The translations under genes and the position numbers were made by a program. DNA of 64,000 bases from Rhizobiaceae bacterium (lineage in GTDB: Bacteria > Pseudomonadota > Alphaproteobacteria > Rhizobiales > Rhizobiaceae): positions 254,370 through 318,369 of the forward strand of contig JARGOX010000003.1 of assembly GCA_029233925.1 (NCBI GenBank). The letters run 5' to 3'. The notes beneath the pieces were generated by a model, which made no database searches, was not told the origin of the DNA, and worked only from the letters and a program-made list of their open reading frames with translations. Positions within the stretch are counted from its first letter, which is position 1; the number at the start of each line of letters is the position of its first letter. Shown piece by piece: positions 59,763 through 64,000 of the stretch.

Positions 59763-62126
59763 ATGGCTATGCTTGACTTGAAGCTGATGAGAGATCTTGC
59801 CCGCCTATGGGCCCAGGGGCTGGCCATAGCGCTCGTCATGGCCTGCGGCGTCAGCACCATCATCATTTCTGTCGGCGCTTACCGTTCGCTTGAAGAAACC
59901 CAATCCGCATTTTATGAGCGCTATCGGTTCGGCACCGTTTTTGCCTCGGCGGTGCGCGCGCCCCGGCACCTGAAATCGCGAATAGAACATATTGCTGGCG
60001 TCACCTCCGCCGAGCTTCGCATTGTGCAGCCGGTGCTCATTGATGTGGCCGGAATGCGTGAACCGGCATCGGGACTGGCCGTTTCCGTGCCGGATTTTGA
60101 AGAAGCATCCGTCAATCGGCTATATCTGAGATACGGCAGGCTGCCCGAAGAGAGCCGCGAAAACGAAGTTGCCGTTGTCGAAACATTCGCCGATGCCCAT
60201 GGTTTTCGTCTGGGTGATTCATTTGACGCCATCATGAATGGCCGCAAGCAAAGATTGCTGATTGTCGGCGTCGTTCTTTCCCCTGAATTCATCTATGCAA
60301 TCGGCCCGGGCGACATGGTACCCGATCCACGACGATTTGGCGTTTTCTTCATGTCTCTCAAGAAACTTTCAGGCCTGTTCGACCTGGAAGGCGCCTTCAA
60401 CAGTCTCAGCCTGACAACCTTGAGAAACGCCGACACCAGAATCATCGTCGATGCGGTTGACGATATTCTCAAACCCTATGGCGGCAGCGGCGCCTATGAC
60501 CGCAAAGACCAGGTTTCCCATGCATTTCTTGATTCCGAGTTGGATCAGCTTCGCGCCATGTCATCAGTCATCCCACCCATATTTCTTCTGGTGGCCGCCT
60601 TTCTCGTCAATATGATCCTGTCGCGTCTGATCGCCCTTGAGCGCGAACAGATCGGCCTCCTCAAGGCGTTGGGTTATGGCAATGTCGCCATCGGCGGGCA
60701 TTTTGCCAAGCTTGTCGTTGTCATCGCGCTGGTCGGACTGCTCATCGGTTCGCTTTCCGGTTTCTGGCTCGGCAGGGGGCTGACACGACTCTATGCGACC
60801 TTTTATTCCTTTCCATTTCTCATCTTTCGACACAGCATTGATCTCTACCTGCTGGCAGGTGGCGTGACCGTGGCCGCGGCTCTGGCGGGCGCGGCCAAAG
60901 CGATCTGGACAGTTGTAATCCTGCCGCCCGCCGTTGCCATGCGCCCGCCGGCACCAACGACCTATCGCAGTTTTTTTGTGAGCCAACTGCAAAGGCTGGG
61001 CCTCTTTTCGCAATTGTCCATCATGGCCTTTCGGCATCTCATCCGATGGCCGGTCAGGTCCCTGCTGACAACACTGGGTACATCCCTCTCCGTCGCACTC
61101 TTGATAACCTCACTTTTCTCCTATGATTCCATCGACTTCATGATCGATGCCATCTTTTTCCGAGCCGACCGACAGGACGCATCCATGACCTTCGTGTCCG
61201 ATCAGGGTCTGGATGCCATTTCTGCGGTTGCCTCCATGCCGGGGATCCTGCGGGTGGAACCCTTCCGACAAACCGCCGTGACGCTTCGCAACACGCACCG
61301 CGAAAAGCGCATGGCAATTGTCGGCCTTGCGGAAGATACCGATTTGTCCCGCGTCCTGGACCTGGATCTGAACCCGGTGTCTCCAACATCATCCGGGGTC
61401 ATTTTGTCGGAAAGGGTGGCCGAGATACTCCATTTGAAGCCCGGTATGCAGGTCGAAGTGGAACTTCTGGAAAGAGACAAACGCACAGCGTCCCTGACCG
61501 TTACCGGACTGGCGCAAAGTTATGTCGGCTTGACCGCCTACATGCGCGATGATGCCCTTGATCGCTTGCTGCGTGACGGACGTCGCATATCGGGCGTGCG
61601 CGTCTCGATAGACAGCAATGAACTGGAAGGCCTATACGATTCGATCAAGCAAACCCCCATGGTGGCTTCCATTGCCCTGCAGGGTATCTCGCGCGTCCGC
61701 CTTCGTGAAACGGTAGAAGAAAATATAACCACCATGACGGCGATCTATGTGATTCTGGCCATCATCATTACATTTGGCGTTATCTACAATTCCGCCCGCA
61801 TTCAGCTTTCCGAACGCGCCCGCGAGCTTGCCAGCCTCAGGGTATTCGGATTTACCCGGAGCGAAGTCTCAAGCGTCCTGATGATCGAACTTGGTTTGAT
61901 CGTTCTGTTTGCGCAGCCCCTGGGTTGGATTGTGGGGTATCTTTTGTCCTGGAGCGTGGTGCAGGGATTTGAAAACGATATTTTCCGAATACCTCTGATC
62001 ATCAAGATTGCAACCTATGCCCTGGCCAGCCTGATTGTAACAGGCGCTGCGCTCTTTTCAGCGTTGATTGTCAGGCGCCGTGTCGACCGGCTTGATCTGA
62101 TCCGAGTCTTGAAAACGAGGGAGTGA
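59763..62126 (+). CDS. FtsX-type ABC transporter permease
   Basis: 787 residues. An N-terminal membrane anchor (about 13-35), a periplasmic MacB_PCD-like domain (about 45-260), then three membrane segments (about 270-405), a second anchor (about 425-450), a second periplasmic domain (about 460-640), and a last set of segments (about 655-770) give a duplicated FtsX layout rather than the simple four-segment MacB. It pairs with the ATPase upstream and is followed by an HlyD-type adaptor whose start region overlaps its end. The cargo is unknown; the DevC/lipoprotein-release family is the closest general type. Confidence 0.9.
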   Translation: MAMLDLKLMRDLARLWAQGLAIALVMACGVSTIIISVGAYRSLEETQSAFYERYRFGTVFASAVRAPRHLKSRIEHIAGVTSAELRIVQPVLIDVAGMREPASGLAVSVPDFEEASVNRLYLRYGRLPEESRENEVAVVETFADAHGFRLGDSFDAIMNGRKQRLLIVGVVLSPEFIYAIGPGDMVPDPRRFGVFFMSLKKLSGLFDLEGAFNSLSLTTLRNADTRIIVDAVDDILKPYGGSGAYDRKDQVSHAFLDSELDQLRAMSSVIPPIFLLVAAFLVNMILSRLIALEREQIGLLKALGYGNVAIGGHFAKLVVVIALVGLLIGSLSGFWLGRGLTRLYATFYSFPFLIFRHSIDLYLLAGGVTVAAALAGAAKAIWTVVILPPAVAMRPPAPTTYRSFFVSQLQRLGLFSQLSIMAFRHLIRWPVRSLLTTLGTSLSVALLITSLFSYDSIDFMIDAIFFRADRQDASMTFVSDQGLDAISAVASMPGILRVEPFRQTAVTLRNTHREKRMAIVGLAEDTDLSRVLDLDLNPVSPTSSGVILSERVAEILHLKPGMQVEVELLERDKRTASLTVTGLAQSYVGLTAYMRDDALDRLLRDGRRISGVRVSIDSNELEGLYDSIKQTPMVASIALQGISRVRLRETVEENITTMTAIYVILAIIITFGVIYNSARIQLSERARELASLRVFGFTRSEVSSVLMIELGLIVLFAQPLGWIVGYLLSWSVVQGFENDIFRIPLIIKIATYALASLIVTGAALFSALIVRRRVDRLDLIRVLKTRE

Positions 62127-62131
62127 AGAAC

Positions 62132-63340
62132 ATGCGTATCTGGATCAAACGTTTCGGATTGCTGGTCCTGGTGCTGGCCGTTGCCGCAGGTTTCTATCTG
62201 GCCATGCGGGAACAGCCTGTCCCGGTGGATGTTGCCATCATCAAATCCGGTGAGATGAAGGTCACCATAGATGAAGAGGGGACGACACGGGTCAGGGATG
62301 TCTATGCCGTATCATCGCCCATCGATGGGCACCTTGATCGCACCACGCTGGATGAAGGGTACCTGGTCAAGGCGCACGAAACGATCATCGCATCCATCCA
62401 TCCGCTCGATCCGCCGTTCCTCAATCAACGCACGAGGGCCGAATTGCGCGCCGCGGCGGATGCCGCACGTTCCGCCATTGCCTTGGCACGGGTCGAGCAG
62501 ACACGCGCCCAGACCGCCTATGAACTCGCAGCATCAAACTATTCCAGAGCTGCCCAGCTCGCAGAAACAAAGACCATTTCAACCAGTCAGCTGGAACATG
62601 CCTATAGTGAGCAGCAACTCGCAGAAGCACAAATCGCCAGCACAAAGGCGACAATAGAACTGCGCAAGGCCGAGCTTGCCAGCGCGCAAGCGCGTTTACA
62701 ACAACCCGGCGATGTCAATATCCGCACATCTGAAGGCGATTGCTGCGTGCAGATCACCGCTCCTATTGACGGCGTCATCCTCAAGGTTCTGACACGCAGC
62801 GAACAGGCTGTCCTGTCGGGAACACCGATTGCCGAAATCGGCGACCCCGAGAACCTGGAGATCATTGTCGACCTTCTGTCGAGTGATGCGGCAAAGATCA
62901 GCAAGGGTGCAAAAGTCGCAATCACGGAATGGGGCGGAGATGAGGATTTCGAAGGCGTGGTGCGCCGGATCGAACCGGCCGCTTTCACCAAGGTTTCGTC
63001 CCTGGGTATCGAGGAGCAACGCGTCAATATTGTGATCGACCCGGCCCTGGTGCCGACAGGTCTCGGCCACAACTATCGTGTCCTGGCAAAAATCGAAATA
63101 TGGGAAAAGGACAACACCATAAGCGTGCCGATCAGTGCACTGTTCCGATCAGGCGGCAAATGGACCGTTTTCGTTGTGGAAGACAACAAGGCCCATTTGC
63201 GCCAGATCACCATAGGCAGATTGAACAGCAAACATGCGGAGGTCCTGAACGGGCTGAAGCAAGATGAAATCGTGGTGCTTTATCCCAATGATCTTCTGGA
63301 AGACGGCAGCCTGGTGGAAGAAAGACAGGCGACGCGATAG
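62132..63340 (+). CDS. HlyD/MacA-family periplasmic adaptor protein
   Basis: 402 residues from ATG 62132 (MRIWIKRFGLLVLVLAVAAG), which lies 8 bp after GAGGGAG; GTG 62123, overlapping the permease stop, is an alternative. A membrane anchor (about 8-26) is followed by a biotinyl-lipoyl-like half-motif, a coiled-coil hairpin (about 95-190; ALARVEQTRAQTAYELAASN), a second lipoyl half, a beta-barrel (QITAPIDGVILKVLTRSEQA) and the membrane-proximal domain. It would bridge the ATPase/permease complex to an outer-membrane channel; no TolC homologue is in the window. Confidence 0.92.
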   Translation: MRIWIKRFGLLVLVLAVAAGFYLAMREQPVPVDVAIIKSGEMKVTIDEEGTTRVRDVYAVSSPIDGHLDRTTLDEGYLVKAHETIIASIHPLDPPFLNQRTRAELRAAADAARSAIALARVEQTRAQTAYELAASNYSRAAQLAETKTISTSQLEHAYSEQQLAEAQIASTKATIELRKAELASAQARLQQPGDVNIRTSEGDCCVQITAPIDGVILKVLTRSEQAVLSGTPIAEIGDPENLEIIVDLLSSDAAKISKGAKVAITEWGGDEDFEGVVRRIEPAAFTKVSSLGIEEQRVNIVIDPALVPTGLGHNYRVLAKIEIWEKDNTISVPISALFRSGGKWTVFVVEDNKAHLRQITIGRLNSKHAEVLNGLKQDEIVVLYPNDLLEDGSLVEERQATR

Positions 63341-63393
63341 AGCATTTTCCACAGATAGACAACGCATTGTGCTTCGCGTCGCTCCGGTTGATG

Positions 63394-63436
63394 GGAAACC
63401 GCCTCATGGCTTTTGATTTACCGCAAGGCGGTTTCC
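63394..63436 (+). promoter_or_regulatory. Hairpin between the adaptor gene and the small secreted protein
   Basis: GGAAACCGCCT (63394-63404) and AGGCGGTTTCC (63426-63436) make a perfect 11-bp stem with a 21-nt loop, 54 bp after the adaptor stop. The tract 63338-63355 (TAGAGCATTTTCCACAG) resembles rhizobial intergenic repeat ends, so the hairpin may belong to such an element. It could also attenuate readthrough. Confidence 0.5.
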
Positions 63437-63445
63437 GGCAGCAGG

Positions 63446-63461
63446 CGTAGACTTGTCTACG
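63446..63461. promoter_or_regulatory. 16-bp palindrome upstream of the small secreted protein gene
   Basis: CGTAGAC (63446-63452) and GTCTACG (63455-63461) form a perfect 7-bp dyad around TT, 21 bp upstream of the start codon. GTAGAC/GTCTAC half-sites are typical of small dimeric repressors such as TetR-family proteins. No such regulator is in the window. Confidence 0.4.
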
Positions 63462-63481
63462 ATCACAAAAGGAAATCGCCC

Positions 63482-63781
63482 ATGTTCATCTTCAAAAAAT
63501 CCATTCTGTTTTCCTTGGCGCTGGCAGCCGGCGCGGCCATGACTTCGCCCTTGTCTGCACAATCCTCCGACCCGGCCTGGCTTGACGACCTCAGGCAGCA
63601 GCTTGAACAGGATCAGGAATGTGAGGTCAGCTACTTTATCAATATGCGCGAGGGACAAATCGGCACGAACACCTACTTTGAAGCGCGCGTTCAATGCCTG
63701 GACGGGCGTATGTTCGACGCCAATAAAACCGAGCCGGAAAGCCAATTCACCATCAAGGCATGCGGCACTGCTGTCTGCTAA
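63482..63781 (+). CDS. Small secreted protein of unknown function
   Basis: 99 residues from ATG 63482, preceded by AAAGGAAATCGCCC. A signal peptide, MFIFKKSILFSLALAAGAAM, ends near SAQ (residue 29), leaving about 70 residues beginning SSDPAWLDDLRQQLEQDQEC. Four cysteines (in QECEVS, VQCLDG, KACGTAVC) could form two disulfides. I recognise no domain. It has its own terminator and a nearby palindrome, which support it being a separate transcription unit. The preceding repeat-like DNA sets it apart from the exporter operon. Confidence 0.82.
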   Translation: MFIFKKSILFSLALAAGAAMTSPLSAQSSDPAWLDDLRQQLEQDQECEVSYFINMREGQIGTNTYFEARVQCLDGRMFDANKTEPESQFTIKACGTAVC

Positions 63782-63812
63782 AGTATGTCTGACGGCATTG
63801 GTCAAACGCATT

Positions 63813-63845
63813 CCGCCGCAGATGGAGAGTCTGCGGCGGTTTTTC
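63813..63845 (+). terminator. Rho-independent terminator
   Basis: CCGCCGCAGA (63813-63822) and TCTGCGGCGG (63830-63839) form a perfect 10-bp GC-rich stem with a 7-nt loop, followed directly by five T residues. It lies 32 bp after the small secreted protein stop and is the clearest intrinsic terminator in the window. Confidence 0.9.
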
Positions 63846-63883
63846 AAGTGGTTTCAGGCCGTTGAATATTGCGAGGTTACGCC

Positions 63884-64000
63884 CTTTTCGGATCTCGGCT
63901 TTTCACGACGCTCGATTTATCCGAAAACCGGTTCCCACTTTTCGAATCTCGGCTTTTCACGACGCTCGATTTATCCGAAAACCGGTTCCCACTTTTCGGA
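63884..64000. repeat. 54-bp tandem repeat containing a rhizobial-type palindromic motif, cut at window end
   Basis: Copies at 63884-63937 and 63938-63991 differ at one visible position (CGGATCTC versus CGAATCTC), and a third begins at 63992 and runs off the edge. Each unit contains TCCGAAAACCGGTTCCCACT followed by TTTTCGG of the next unit, so successive units create an 8-bp inverted repeat (TCCGAAAA/TTTTCGGA). This motif resembles the short intergenic repeats common in Hyphomicrobiales genomes. A non-coding, possibly variable array is the simplest reading. Confidence 0.85.

Noticed and set aside
1-64000. CRISPR arrays, tRNA or rRNA genes, insertion sequences and phage genes
   Set aside because: I looked for spaced direct repeats, tRNA cloverleaf ends, transposase motifs and integrases and saw none. 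The tandem repeats found are contiguous and lack spacers.

Overview
The window looks like a chromosomal segment of an alphaproteobacterium, most likely a member of the Hyphomicrobiales (rhizobia and relatives). The reasons are the roughly 2800-residue cyclic beta-1,2-glucan synthase (NdvB/Cgs family), the N-methylglutamate gene set, the many solute-binding-protein ABC operons, and the intergenic repeat at the right edge built on TCCGAAAACCGG / TTTTCGGA. I cannot name a genus from sequence alone. I saw no rRNA, tRNA, insertion sequence, phage gene or CRISPR array. Gene density is high and nearly every gene is intact. Only the first gene is cut, by the window edge.

Layout. (1) 1-1874: a truncated styrene/indole monooxygenase-like flavoprotein with a divergent LysR regulator. 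(2) 1933-12581: a nine-gene minus-strand operon (two SDR dehydrogenases, two Gfo/Idh/MocA oxidoreductases, a TIM-barrel isomerase/epimerase and a complete ribose-type ABC importer) with a divergent LacI regulator. (3) 12669-17485: uxuB-uxuA (mannonate branch of hexuronate catabolism), a divergent GntR/FCD regulator and an L-idonate 5-dehydrogenase-like gene. The uxuA-gntR gap holds a 25-bp perfect palindrome and four 17-bp tandem repeats. (4) 17582-27844: an XRE-cupin regulator followed by a complete N-methylglutamate pathway, mgsABC-gmaS-mgdABCD, which oxidises methylamine through gamma-glutamylmethylamide and N-methylglutamate. (5) 27848-30126: a Dabb-domain protein, a MOFRL-type glycerate kinase and a peptidoglycan-binding-domain protein. 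(6) 30332-40132: an enolase-superfamily enzyme divergent from a MocR regulator, then a polyamine-type ABC importer and two flavin oxidoreductases (GMC and DadA/PuuB-like). (7) 40574-47135: a triple-PAS GGDEF-EAL protein, an SLC13-type transporter with two RCK_C domains, and RecQ. (8) 47460-58883: a secreted pentapeptide-repeat protein, NdvB translationally coupled to a tandem universal stress protein, and PfkB. (9) 59053-64000: an ABC ATPase-FtsX permease-HlyD adaptor operon, a small secreted protein with a strong terminator, and a 54-bp tandem repeat running off the edge.

How it works together. Most of the left two thirds is catabolic, with each block paired to its own regulator from a different family (LysR, LacI, GntR, XRE-cupin, MocR). 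This suits a heterotroph that uses sugar acids, unusual sugars, methylated amines and amine-like solutes. The right third is envelope and stress biology. The best-supported pathway is methylamine oxidation. The least characterised are the nine-gene sugar operon and the MocR-controlled ABC/oxidoreductase cluster.
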